Shown here in pieces: positions 32,754 through 41,529 of a stretch of DNA of 64,000 nt (positions are counted from its first letter, which is position 1; the number at the start of each line of letters is the position of its first letter). The translations under genes were made by a program, and so were the position numbers. Source of the DNA: Ramlibacter ginsenosidimutans (GTDB lineage: Bacteria; Pseudomonadota; Gammaproteobacteria; Burkholderiales; Burkholderiaceae_C); the NCBI RefSeq assembly GCF_042678185.1, contig NZ_JBHUDQ010000019.1; one strand, given 5' to 3'. The notes under the pieces are model-generated. The model had not been told where the DNA came from, did no database searches, and saw nothing but the letters and a program-made list of their open reading frames with translations.

Positions 32754-34441
32754 GCCTGTACCTCCTGCTCGCCCGACGGGACCACGGCCCGAAGCCGTTG
32801 ACCGATGTGCTTGCCCAGCCGCAGCGTCAGCGCCACCAGCGTCAAGGTCGGATTGGCCTGGCTGGACGTGGGGAACACCGAGCTGCTCGCGATGTAGAGG
32901 TTGTCGACCCCGTGCACGCGGCAGTCCGCATCCACCACGCTGGTGCGCCGATCGACCCCCATGCGCGTCGTGCCGACGTGGTGGCCGCCGTAGGCACCGA
33001 AGCGCATCAGTTCCTCTTCCAGCGTCGCCGGGTTGTATTCAAGGCGGCCGGCGCCGGTGTGCTGCAGTTCGACGGCGATCAGGTCCAGCATGCGGCGCAC
33101 CGAGGCGATGTCCTGCGGGTGGTAGCGCCAGTCCACGCGCAAGCGCGGCACGCCGAGCGCGTCCACCGAATCGGTCAGCGTCACGCGGCTTTCGCGCCGC
33201 GGCGCCTGCTCCGCATGCATCTCCAGGCTGAACCGGTTCGTGCGGTTGCGCAGGATCACGGACGGGTACTTGCGGGCCGCCAGGGTGCGCTTGAGCGCCC
33301 AGTGCCCCAGGAATGCGGCGGTGTCGAGCGGATCGCACAGCACATTGCGCAGGTGCTTCGCCTGCAGCGCCAGGCCGCCCTCTTCGCCGTCGCGCAGCCG
33401 CTTGCTGTATTCGTAGCTGATGAAATTGCGCGCGAGGAACAGGCCCGACAGCACGCCATTGGCATGCGCCGGGTCGGCGATGCGCGGGAAGTGCAGGCGC
33501 GCGACCGCGTTGAGCAGGTGGCAGCGACGCTGCTCCTCCGGCGCGATCGACAGCCGCCGGCGGCAGTAGATGCCCTCCGGGGTGCGCAGGTAGGCATGCT
33601 GCACTTCCGAGGGCGACCCCGACAGCGTCAGCTGGCCGACGTTGCCCGCGATGTGGCACATGTAGTAGCGGCCGACCACGTCGTGGTCGTTGCCCACGCC
33701 CAGCGGCGCGACGTCGCGGCTCGCCAGCAGCAGCCGCGCCGTCTCCAGTCCGCCCAGCGCCAGGACGGTGCTGCGCGCGGCGACGCGGAAGCGCTTGCCG
33801 CCCAGCGTGCTCACCGAGATTTCGCGTACCGCATGTCCGCCCGCTTCCAGCACGACGCGCGTGCAGTTGGCACCGAGCAGCACCTCGATGTCGCGCGCGA
33901 CGCGCAGGCGCGCCTCGTAGCGCTCGCCGAAGTTGGTGGGACAGGAGAAGCGCTCGAGGCTGTTCGTGCGCACGACCTTGCTCACGAGCTGCCGGATCAG
34001 GGGCGCGCCGCCGGGGCCGAAGACTTCGTCGGCGTCGTACGCGTAGCGGCCCGCCTCGGCGATCTGGTTCGCCTGCGGATAGAACGGTTCCAGGTCGTCG
34101 TGGGAAATGGGCCAGCCGCTGTCCGCGACCCAGTCCCTCTTCTCGAAGTCGATCGGGTCGAAGGGCACGCAACGGCCACCCCAGATGGCCGTGGAGCCGC
34201 CCAGCCGGCGTTGCCGGTACTTGTCGGGCGGGCTGTGCAGGCGCTCGTCCACCACTTCGCCGGCATACAGCGCCTGCGTGGTGGCATCTTCCTGCATGCG
34301 CCCGGACTCGAGCAGCAGCACCTGCAGGCCCTGGCCGATCAGCGACAAGGCCAGCGAAATGCCGGCGGCGCCGGCGCCGACGATGCAGACGTCGGGACGC
34401 AGGCAAGCGCCCTGCTCGATGGTTTCGGCATCGGAAATCAC
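32750..34441 (-). CDS. GMC family FAD-dependent oxidoreductase
   Basis: A 563-residue flavoprotein. The FAD-binding CIVGAGAAGISLALSLIGQG starts at residue ~19; LGGSTAIWGGRC matches GMC signature 1, and the C-terminal substrate domain has HHVGTTRMG and NLYIASSSVFPTSSQANP with the conserved His/Asn active-site region. GMC enzymes oxidise alcohols or sugars. A member inside a polysaccharide operon may oxidise a sugar or lipid-linked intermediate, but this is inference. ATGA overlaps link it to the GT4 gene before and the SDR gene after. Confidence 0.86.
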   Translation of the reverse strand: MISDAETIEQGACLRPDVCIVGAGAAGISLALSLIGQGLQVLLLESGRMQEDATTQALYAGEVVDERLHSPPDKYRQRRLGGSTAIWGGRCVPFDPIDFEKRDWVADSGWPISHDDLEPFYPQANQIAEAGRYAYDADEVFGPGGAPLIRQLVSKVVRTNSLERFSCPTNFGERYEARLRVARDIEVLLGANCTRVVLEAGGHAVREISVSTLGGKRFRVAARSTVLALGGLETARLLLASRDVAPLGVGNDHDVVGRYYMCHIAGNVGQLTLSGSPSEVQHAYLRTPEGIYCRRRLSIAPEEQRRCHLLNAVARLHFPRIADPAHANGVLSGLFLARNFISYEYSKRLRDGEEGGLALQAKHLRNVLCDPLDTAAFLGHWALKRTLAARKYPSVILRNRTNRFSLEMHAEQAPRRESRVTLTDSVDALGVPRLRVDWRYHPQDIASVRRMLDLIAVELQHTGAGRLEYNPATLEEELMRFGAYGGHHVGTTRMGVDRRTSVVDADCRVHGVDNLYIASSSVFPTSSQANPTLTLVALTLRLGKHIGQRLRAVVPSGEQEVQA

Positions 34442-35607
34442 GCGTTCACCTCCGAGCCGGTTTGCGCCGCGGATCCACCGGCCGAGGTGCCGAACCGGTC
34501 AGCATGCACCCGGGCGATGCGGGCGAAAAAGCGCGCCATGGAAAACCTCTCTTCATACGTCCTGCGCCCGGTGGCGCTGAGCGTGCGCAGCAAGTCGGCG
34601 TCGGCCAGCGTCTCGCGCAGCGCGGCGCCGAGCGCCTCGGGATCGCGCATCGGAACGAAGCGCGCATGCACACCGTCCTCGAGCACGTGCGGCAGTTCGC
34701 CCACGGGCGTGCAGATCACCGGCACGCCGTGCGCGAACGCCTCCAGCACCACCAGCGGCAGCACCTCGTCGTGCGAGGGCAGCACCAGCACGGAGGCGTC
34801 GCACAGCAGGCCGCGCACGACGTCCTCGTCGCACCAGCCGGCGAACTGCGTGATCTCCGCGATGCCCAGGCTGGCTGCGAGCTGCGTGTAGCGCTCGATC
34901 TCGCCGCCACCGGCGAAGGTCAGGCGCAGCGCCGTTCCCCCGGCGTGGGCGCGCGCCGCACCTTCGAGCAGGTCCACCACGCCCTTGGGGTCGCACATGC
35001 GGCCGACGAAGAGCACGTGGTGCACGGGCCGCTCGGCGGGATCGGGCCGCACCGGTGCCACGGCCGGACCGGGAACACCGTTCTCCACCACGTCGATGCG
35101 CTCGGGGCGCACGCCGAGTTCCTCGGCGACGAAGCGCCGGCCGTTCGCGCCGATGACGACCACGCCGGCAGCGAGCGAGAACATCCAGCGCGTGAGCCGC
35201 TGCGCGGCCGCGGGCAGGCGCCCGTAGAAGGTGCGCATCTCGCCGTGCAGGTGGATGATCACCGGCACGCGCAGCAGCCAGCACGTGGCGACCACGCTGC
35301 CCTTGCGCACGATGCTCATGCGCTCGGCCATGTTCACGTGCACGCCCGCGAGCCGCCCCGACAGGCGCCCGCGCAGGATGCGCAGCAGCGCGAGGGCGAG
35401 GAACAGCAGCGATGCGACCGCGCTGCCCGGGCCGCGGGTGTCGAGCGGCCGCAGCGTGGCCGCGTCGCCATCGTTGAACTGGAGCTGCGCCGAAATGAGG
35501 TAGTCGGCCACCTTGAACATGCCGCCGCCCGCGGGCGACCACGGGCAGGCAACGTAGATGAAGCGGCCCTGGGCGCTCGGTTCAGTCGGAGACGGTGCTC
35601 GTTGCAT
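34438..35607 (-). CDS. Glycosyltransferase family 4
   Basis: A 389-residue GT-B glycosyltransferase. The N-terminal domain has FIYVACPWSPAGGGMFKVADYL and VPVIIHLHGEM. The donor domain has HHVLFVGRMCDPKGVVDLL, LTFAGGGEIERY and SVLVLPSHDEVLPLVVLEAFAHGVPVI, containing the GT4 acidic motif. The ATG at 35607 is preferred; the frame continues upstream into the next gene and would give an unsupported basic extension. It overlaps the upstream GT2 gene by 26 bases. It adds a sugar to the locus B repeat unit. Confidence 0.84.
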   Translation of the reverse strand: MQRAPSPTEPSAQGRFIYVACPWSPAGGGMFKVADYLISAQLQFNDGDAATLRPLDTRGPGSAVASLLFLALALLRILRGRLSGRLAGVHVNMAERMSIVRKGSVVATCWLLRVPVIIHLHGEMRTFYGRLPAAAQRLTRWMFSLAAGVVVIGANGRRFVAEELGVRPERIDVVENGVPGPAVAPVRPDPAERPVHHVLFVGRMCDPKGVVDLLEGAARAHAGGTALRLTFAGGGEIERYTQLAASLGIAEITQFAGWCDEDVVRGLLCDASVLVLPSHDEVLPLVVLEAFAHGVPVICTPVGELPHVLEDGVHARFVPMRDPEALGAALRETLADADLLRTLSATGRRTYEERFSMARFFARIARVHADRFGTSAGGSAAQTGSEVNA

Positions 35608-36727
35608 GCTCGGGCAATTCAGTGGATGCGAAGACGGGGGCGTCGTGGGCTGGCGAGCGCGCTGGCGCCAGCGACGGGACGTTGGCGGCAAGTCCCTGGC
35701 CGTGCTGCACGGCGACCGCGATGCGCAGGTTCGGCGCCGTGCGCGGGCGGAACAGGCCGCGCACCATTCCCGCTGCGTGCAGGTTCCAGGACGCTACGGA
35801 ATACACGGCGCGCGTGACCGACCGCTTCTTCGCGGCGATGGCGGCAAAGGGCAGCAGGCCGACGGCGAGCACCGCCAGTGCGCGCGCGAGCGCAGGCAGC
35901 GGCCAGGCCGGCGAAGACAGGAGGACCAGCCACCACGCGACCACCGCGACGTAGAGCTTCAGTTCGCGCAGGTCGCGCCAGACCAGCCACCAGTGCGGCC
36001 GCCCGGCGGCGCCGCGCAGGAGCTCGCCGAGCCCGCACACGTACTTGCTGCGCCACCGGCGCAGCAGCAGCTGGTAGGGAGGCGCGTCGTGGCCGTAGTG
36101 GCTGACCGCGTCGACGGGGATGCGAACGAGCTTCCAGCCGGCCGCACGCAGGCGGACGGCGAGATCGAACTCCTCATAGGCGTGCAGGTTGCGGTCCGAC
36201 AGCCAGCCTGCCTGCTCCACGGCCCCGCGCCGATAGAGTCCCCCGCCGTCGAGACGGTCGACCTCGCCCGGCGCCAGGTGCGCCGCATTGCGCAGTGCGC
36301 GCTCGCGGTACTCCATGCAGTGCAGGTTCATCTCCACGATGCGGCCGCCGACTCCCGCGACCTGCGGGTGCGCGTCGAGGTAGTCGAGCGCGGCGCGCAG
36401 GAACCCGGGCTGCAGCTGCATGTCGGCGTCCATCACGTAGACGTATTCGCCGAACGAGTGCTGGAAGCCGAGCTGCGGTCCGATGCCGCAACTGCGCTCG
36501 GCTCCGTCCAGCAGCCGCACGATGCGCACCGGCAAGGTGGACGCGATCGCCACGGTGTTGTCGGTGGAGTGGCCGTCGGCCAGGATCACCTCGCCGCCCA
36601 CTTCGGCGACGGCGGCGAGGCTGCTGCGCAGCGCCTGCTCGATCCGCCGTTCCTCGTTGTAGGCCTTGATGATGACCGAGACGCGGCAACGCGAGCGGAT
36701 GGGGCTGAAAGGCTGTGCTGCGATCAC
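35582..36727 (-). CDS. Glycosyltransferase family 2 with C-terminal membrane segments (GTG start)
   Basis: A 381-residue GT-A enzyme: VSVIIKAYNEERRIEQAL (donor site), ILADGHSTDNTV, VYVMDADMQLQPGFL (DxD metal site) and EEFDLAVRLRAAGW (acceptor-side ED motif). After the catalytic domain come two or three hydrophobic helices (residues ~270-330), so it is membrane-bound. The GTG at 36727 forms GTGA with the preceding gene's stop. The longer open frame upstream lies inside that gene and is ignored. It extends the locus B repeat unit. Confidence 0.84.
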   Translation of the reverse strand: MIAAQPFSPIRSRCRVSVIIKAYNEERRIEQALRSSLAAVAEVGGEVILADGHSTDNTVAIASTLPVRIVRLLDGAERSCGIGPQLGFQHSFGEYVYVMDADMQLQPGFLRAALDYLDAHPQVAGVGGRIVEMNLHCMEYRERALRNAAHLAPGEVDRLDGGGLYRRGAVEQAGWLSDRNLHAYEEFDLAVRLRAAGWKLVRIPVDAVSHYGHDAPPYQLLLRRWRSKYVCGLGELLRGAAGRPHWWLVWRDLRELKLYVAVVAWWLVLLSSPAWPLPALARALAVLAVGLLPFAAIAAKKRSVTRAVYSVASWNLHAAGMVRGLFRPRTAPNLRIAVAVQHGQGLAANVPSLAPARSPAHDAPVFASTELPEHATSTVSD

Positions 36728-37680
36728 TGTGCGGATCCCTGGTGCGAATAGACGTCGCTGGCGGCGAGGCGCCAGCTCTGCCAGCGGCTGGCGACGGCAC
36801 CCGGCAGACCGAGCATGAGTGCGGTGAGCATCCAGCGCGTGCCGAAGCCGGCGTAGCGCGCGCGGGCCAGCGACTGCTTGGCCTCGGCACGCTGCCCTGC
36901 GGCCAGCTGGGCCCGCGCCAGCGTGATCTCCTGCTGCGCGACGAACCACAAGGCGGAGCGGCGCTGGTCAGCGGACAGCGTGCCCGCAAGCGCGCGCGCG
37001 CGCATGCGTTCCAGGAACGGAGGCAGCGTCGTTCCATGCGCCGAGGACAGCGACCCCGCCACGGCGGTACGGTACGCAGCGAGTTGCTCGCGCACCAGGG
37101 CCACGGGGCTGTCCTCCGCGACCCGGAACCACACGTCCAGGTCTTCGCCGCAGGACTCGCCAGGTGGGAAGCATGGCTGCATCGCCCGCAGCCGCTGCGC
37201 ACGGATGGCGACGCTGCCCGTGAAGAAGGGAATGTCGCGCATCCAGCGCCGGTGCAGGTCGGCGACGACCTCCACCGGGTTCATCGCCGCGACGCTCCAC
37301 GGCTCCGGTTCCTGCGTGCCTTCGATGCAGCGGAAGCCGGCGGCGAGAATGTCCGCCTGCGGAACGCTCACATGCGCACGCGCCCAATTGCGCAGCAGGT
37401 CGGGGTGTTGCCAGTCGTCCGCGTCGAGGAAGCCGATCCACTCTCCACGCGCCAGGGCGATGCCGCGGTTGCGCGCCTGCGAAACGCCGGCATTCGCCTG
37501 GCGCACGAGCCGCACGCGGCCGTCCGGGATCGCCGCCACCCGATCGGGCCCGTCGTCGGTGGAACCGTCGTCGACGACGATGACCTCCAGCGGCGCGAAC
37601 GACTGCGCGAGCGCGGAGCGCACCGCCATCTCGACCAGCCCCGCCTTGTTGTACAGCGGAATGACGATCGAGAAGTTCAT
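36724..37680 (-). CDS. Glycosyltransferase family 2
   Basis: A 318-residue GT-A enzyme starting SIVIPLYNKAGLVEMAV, with VVDDGSTDDGPDRV, ANAGVSQARNRGIALA, GFLDADDWQHPDLL (DxD) and CGEDLDVWFRVAE (ED acceptor motif). The C-terminal ~90 residues are helical and include one hydrophobic stretch (LTALMLGLPGAVAS). Overlaps of 4 bases tie it to the Wzy/ligase gene before and the GT2 gene after. Sugar specificity unknown. Confidence 0.85.
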   Translation of the reverse strand: MNFSIVIPLYNKAGLVEMAVRSALAQSFAPLEVIVVDDGSTDDGPDRVAAIPDGRVRLVRQANAGVSQARNRGIALARGEWIGFLDADDWQHPDLLRNWARAHVSVPQADILAAGFRCIEGTQEPEPWSVAAMNPVEVVADLHRRWMRDIPFFTGSVAIRAQRLRAMQPCFPPGESCGEDLDVWFRVAEDSPVALVREQLAAYRTAVAGSLSSAHGTTLPPFLERMRARALAGTLSADQRRSALWFVAQQEITLARAQLAAGQRAEAKQSLARARYAGFGTRWMLTALMLGLPGAVASRWQSWRLAASDVYSHQGSAQ

Positions 37681-39023
37681 GCGGGATGGGCGAGCGATGC
37701 GGGTGCGCGCCGCACGACCGGTTCGGGTTGCCGCCGCACCGCCGCGGCCAGCGTGATGATCAGCAGCAGGTGGGCGAACAGCTCCATGCCGTAGCCGAAG
37801 ATCATGAGTGGAATCTCGCTCACGCTGCGCAGCGCGATCGCGAGGAAGAACGCCAGGCTGAGCCCGCGCGTCGCGCGGGCCGTCGAGATGGCGAGCACCA
37901 GCAGCACCAGCGTGTACGCGATGAGCGCGGTGGCGCCGACCGCACCGGACCGGGACAGCGTGTCGTAGAACTGGTTGTGCGCGCTGGTCGCGTTGGGCAT
38001 CTGGATGCTGTCCCGGAACGCGTCATCCCACAGGCCCGGGCCATAGCCGAAGACCGGGTTCGCATGCCACTCCTCCCGGGCGATCTCCCAGATGCGGTCG
38101 CGGCCGGTCAGGGTCAGCAGCTGCGAGCCTTCCTCGCTGGAGGTGAAGTTGGCCGCCTTCACCCCGATATCGGAGAAGAGCAGCACGCCCGTGACGGCCG
38201 CGATGCCGAGGATGCCGACGGTGCAGACCACGAGGCCGTACTCGCGCTCCTTCGGGTCGGCGAGGCGGCGCCACATGCCGGGCAGGTTGCGGACCGCCAG
38301 CATGGCCATGGCGCAAACGATGAACCCGATCCAGGACGTCTTGGATTGCGCGAAGAACAGCGAGGCGAGCCCGAGGCCCCACGCCGCCACGTTGAGCCAG
38401 CGGCGGCCGAACGGGAAGGCCCACAGGCTCAGGAGAAACACCTCGCAGAAAATGCCCATGGCGACCGGGTGCGGCGCGAGGCCGCCGTAACGCGGCAATC
38501 CTGGCAGCAGGCCCTGGTCGTAGCTGGTATCGAGCACCAGCACGGGATCCACGAGGACCAGGGCAGCGCTGGCGACCAGGAACACGAGCAGGGACGTCCT
38601 GACCCATTCGACCACGCGGCGCAATTCGTCCGGCTGGGAGAGCGCCGCGGTCGTTCCGATCAGGAGCGAGTAGAAGTAGTCGTGCTGCAGGTGCGGGTGC
38701 GCACTGAACAAGGCCGGCGAGCCGACGGTGCCCAGCCAGTACACGATGTAGGCCCCGGCCAGCACGGGCGAGCCACCCTTGCGGCCGCCGGCAAACCACG
38801 AGTAGAGACGCTCGAGGCAGATTCCGATGATGACCACGGACGCCAGTCGCTGCAGCCAGTCGGTGACGCGGCTGTCGATCATCGGTCCGCGAGAGAGGTC
38901 CGCGAAGTTCTGCGACAGCACACGGCCGGAGAGCAGGATGCCGACGGCGACCACCACCAGCATCAACGGCAGCACCCAGTGCAGCAGGGAGGGAAAGTCT
39001 TTGTTGCGTCTGCGCATGTTCAT
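37677..39023 (-). CDS. O-antigen polymerase/ligase family membrane protein
   Basis: A 448-residue polytopic protein with about 10 to 12 hydrophobic helices and a long soluble loop (residues ~285-345) carrying SQLLTLTGRDRIWEIA and NPVFGYGPGLWDDAF. GRDxxW and GxGxG in this loop are typical of Wzy_C/O-antigen ligase proteins. It probably polymerises the locus B repeat unit. The ATG at 39023 overlaps the flippase stop by one base (TGATG); a second ATG follows two codons later. The open frame upstream is shadow sequence of the flippase gene. Confidence 0.82.
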   Translation of the reverse strand: MNMRRRNKDFPSLLHWVLPLMLVVVAVGILLSGRVLSQNFADLSRGPMIDSRVTDWLQRLASVVIIGICLERLYSWFAGGRKGGSPVLAGAYIVYWLGTVGSPALFSAHPHLQHDYFYSLLIGTTAALSQPDELRRVVEWVRTSLLVFLVASAALVLVDPVLVLDTSYDQGLLPGLPRYGGLAPHPVAMGIFCEVFLLSLWAFPFGRRWLNVAAWGLGLASLFFAQSKTSWIGFIVCAMAMLAVRNLPGMWRRLADPKEREYGLVVCTVGILGIAAVTGVLLFSDIGVKAANFTSSEEGSQLLTLTGRDRIWEIAREEWHANPVFGYGPGLWDDAFRDSIQMPNATSAHNQFYDTLSRSGAVGATALIAYTLVLLVLAISTARATRGLSLAFFLAIALRSVSEIPLMIFGYGMELFAHLLLIITLAAAVRRQPEPVVRRAPASLAHPA

Positions 39024-40528
39024 CAGCTCGCTCCCGGTACCGCCGCAGCGGCCAGCGGGGAAGTGGGTTTGGAAAGGAAGGGCAGCATTCGCGAGAGCAC
39101 GGCCAGTGCATCCCGACCGAGCCACTGCGGCGCCAGGATCAGCACGAAGGGCGCCGGCGCAGTGCCCACGACCGCACCGGCAAGCAGACGCGCGAGCGGC
39201 GCAGCGTCGCTGCCGGCCAGGTGCTGGCCCAGCAGCACACCGGCGCCGCACAGCAAGGCAAGCGAGCCACCGCGCAGCAGCGCGACGCCCACCCCGGTCC
39301 AGCGCAGGTGCAGCCTGCGCAGCACGGCGACCACCATGACCGCCGCACGCGTGAACATGACCAGCACCGAAGCCGCGGCAACGTAGCGCACGCCCTCGTG
39401 CGCAGCCCAGAACCACAGGCCCGCCGCAACCGCCAGCACGGGCAATTGCAGCAGGCACTCGGACGACTTGCGCTGCGCGTTCCAGAGTACGGGGGTGGAC
39501 ATGCCCCAGCTCGCCCACGCCGGCACGCACAGGAACAGCGCGGCCAGCACCCAACCGGCGTCGCCCCATGCAGGGCCGTACACGAACGCCACGAGATCGT
39601 GGGACAGCAACGCAGCCGCGACCGCCATCGGCGTCGCGATCACGAGCACCGCGGCGACCGCCCTCGACCACCCCTCGCCGAGGCGGCCGTGATCGTCCTG
39701 CAGTTTCGCGCCGGTGGACAGCAGCGTCGGCTGCACCGCGCCGACGAGCAGCGTGTTGGGAATGGACGCGACGTTGTAGGCGAGGTTATAGACGCCCACC
39801 GAATGCGTGTTGAGCACGCGGCCGATCACCACGCGGTCCAGGTTGTTCAGGCACCAGTTCACCACGTTCGTGAAGAACACGATGCGGCCGGTCGACAGCG
39901 TGTCGGAGCCCGCATGCCTCAGCAGCGGGCGCACCGGATGCCGTCGCACCGCGCACGTGGCCACGAGGACGACCGCAGCCTGCACGACCGCCGCAACGCC
40001 GAGCGAAGTCGCGCCGTAGCCGCGCAATGCCAGCACCACCCCCACCCCGAGGTAGCCGATCGCGTAGCTGCCGATCTGGATCAGCCCAAGGCTGCGGAAG
40101 TCCAGCTCCCGTTGCAGAAGGCATGTCGCAGTCGCGCTGGCGGCGGTCAACGCACTGGCGATGGCCAGCAGCTGCACCATGCCGGCCACGCGGGGGTCGG
40201 AGAAGAAGCTTGCGATCCAGGGCGCGGCAAGCCACATGGCGACCGCGCAGGCCACGCCGATCAGCATCTGCCAGGTAAACGAGAGCCGGATGTCCTCGTC
40301 CGTGACCTTCGGCAGCAGCATGAGGTTCCAGCTGAAACTCGCGCCCGACAGGAAGGCGACGAAGGTCAGGACCGTCATGCCGATGCCATAGACACCGTAG
40401 ACATCGGGGCCGAGCAAGCGGGCCAGCGCAATCTGCGAACCCAGCTGCAGGCCGAAGCGTGCCATCGTCGTGAAGACGCTCCACTTCACCGCACGCTCGG
40501 CGGAAGCCGACAGTTCGTCGTTCTTCAT
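39023..40528 (-). CDS. Wzx-type oligosaccharide flippase
   Basis: A 501-residue multipass protein (about 12-14 helices) of the MOP superfamily. The N-terminus VKWSVFTTMARFGLQLGSQ and LARLLGPDVYGVYGIGM are classic polysaccharide_synt features, and TNVVNWCLNNLDRVVIGRVL lies mid-protein. It flips the undecaprenyl-linked repeat unit made by the locus B glycosyltransferases. The start is the ATG overlapping the stop of the small upstream gene (TGATG). Second flippase in the window; locus A has its own. Confidence 0.87.
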   Translation of the reverse strand: MKNDELSASAERAVKWSVFTTMARFGLQLGSQIALARLLGPDVYGVYGIGMTVLTFVAFLSGASFSWNLMLLPKVTDEDIRLSFTWQMLIGVACAVAMWLAAPWIASFFSDPRVAGMVQLLAIASALTAASATATCLLQRELDFRSLGLIQIGSYAIGYLGVGVVLALRGYGATSLGVAAVVQAAVVLVATCAVRRHPVRPLLRHAGSDTLSTGRIVFFTNVVNWCLNNLDRVVIGRVLNTHSVGVYNLAYNVASIPNTLLVGAVQPTLLSTGAKLQDDHGRLGEGWSRAVAAVLVIATPMAVAAALLSHDLVAFVYGPAWGDAGWVLAALFLCVPAWASWGMSTPVLWNAQRKSSECLLQLPVLAVAAGLWFWAAHEGVRYVAAASVLVMFTRAAVMVVAVLRRLHLRWTGVGVALLRGGSLALLCGAGVLLGQHLAGSDAAPLARLLAGAVVGTAPAPFVLILAPQWLGRDALAVLSRMLPFLSKPTSPLAAAAVPGAS

Positions 40529-40869
40529 CAGTCGGATGCGCCGATCCGTCGCAGGACCATCACCACCATTACGCCGACTGCGGCGAGCACCATCGCCAGG
40601 CGCGAGCCGCGGTGGGGTGCCTCGGTGATCGCGCCGCTGGGCGGGCCGCCCATGACCTGCGTGCCGCTCGCATGCACGGACGCGGGAACCATCATGGGCG
40701 CCCGCTGTGCAGCGGCCGCTCCGAGCGGGGCTTGCGCGGCGGCCGAGGAGATCAGCTCCGCTGCTGGCGGTGTCTCGGGCTGCGCGACCACCGTGGCCGG
40801 GCAGCCCGTTGCGGCAGACGCTAACTGGGCGACCCCGCAAAGCACCAAGGTCAATAGCAAGTTGCGCAT
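40528..40869 (-). CDS. Small exported Ala/Pro-rich protein with C-terminal membrane anchor
   Basis: 113 residues. It has a Sec signal peptide (LLLTLVLCGVAQLASA, cleavage before ATG), a low-complexity Ala/Pro/Gln middle (residues 25-80), a C-terminal hydrophobic helix (LAMVLAAVGVMVVMVL) and RRIGASD at the very end. The helix-plus-RR tail recalls PEP-CTERM-like sorting signals, but a PEP motif is not present (TEAP is nearest). First gene of the eight-gene polysaccharide operon. I do not recognise the family. The ATG at 40869 starts the signal peptide; an upstream in-frame ATG at 40917 would give a less likely start. Confidence 0.65.
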   Translation of the reverse strand: MRNLLLTLVLCGVAQLASAATGCPATVVAQPETPPAAELISSAAAQAPLGAAAAQRAPMMVPASVHASGTQVMGGPPSGAITEAPHRGSRLAMVLAAVGVMVVMVLRRIGASD

Positions 40870-40939
40870 CTCGTTCTCTGTGCGGTGATGTGAGTTGAAG
40901 TAACGAAGTGAATTCATTCTGCGTCAGCACTTCAGCCGC

Positions 40940-41400
40940 GGGGGGTCGGACAGGTGGCTCTTTCAGGCCATGTAACGCACGCAAAGCCGCACAGTGTGCG
41001 AAAGGTTGGAGTGCCGTCTTCCCAATGAAAAGTGCTCGCGCGACGCGCTGTGCGGTGCCATCTTTCATCGATGGTTTGAAGCGTCGATGTCCTACATGCG
41101 AAGGCCGCCGTCGCCGACGCTTCGACGGGGAACCAAACCGGCTTTTTCTTCCTGCTCGCCACGCTGCGAACCGCAGCTCGCACCTCAAAAAAGAGGACGC
41201 GCGCTCCACGCGAGTTTCGTCACCATCGCAAGCGCGAGGTGCGCTGCGGCCGCGCAGGGTCAACAGCGGTGCGCCGCACCGTCACCGTAACTGCTGAACT
41301 AGCGCTGCGCCCTCTGCGGTCGAGATCATGCGGGGGGGACGCAGGTGGCTCTTTCAGGCCATGCACCGCACAGTCAAGTGCCCAAAGCGTGCAAGATTGG
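40940..41400. repeat. Pair of ~60-70 bp direct repeats in the divergent control region
   Basis: CAGGTGGCTCTTTCAGGCC at 40951 and 41342 are identical over 22 bases and similar over about 60 to 70 (G-run before, CGCAC and GTGCAAGATTGG-like sequence after), with a 391-base offset. Copy 1 also contains CGCAC-AGT-GTGCG. They lie in the 660-base gap between the minus-strand operon and the plus-strand acyltransferase. I see no convincing gene in this gap. Confidence 0.75.
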
Positions 41401-41529
41401 CCGCCATGGACTTCACAGACACGCGTTTGACTCAGCAGCAAACGCCGCCATCCGCGTGCTCATCACACGCGCCGACGCGCCGATGGAACTGCTGCGCGAG
41501 CGCCTCGCCCCCACCGGAAGGATCGCTTC

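Noticed and set aside
40528..40869. True PEP-CTERM protein
   Set aside because: Helix and RR tail present, but the PEP motif is missing and no exosortase gene is in the window.
40908..41297. Possible small gene in the gap upstream of the OafA-like gene
   Set aside because: Arg/Ser/Cys-rich translation, no ribosome site, and it overlaps the direct repeats.
40951..41363. Sigma-54 promoter in the repeated TGGCTCTTTCAGGCC sequence
   Set aside because: The GG and GC doublets are 9 rather than 10 bases apart, and sigma-54 spacing is strict.
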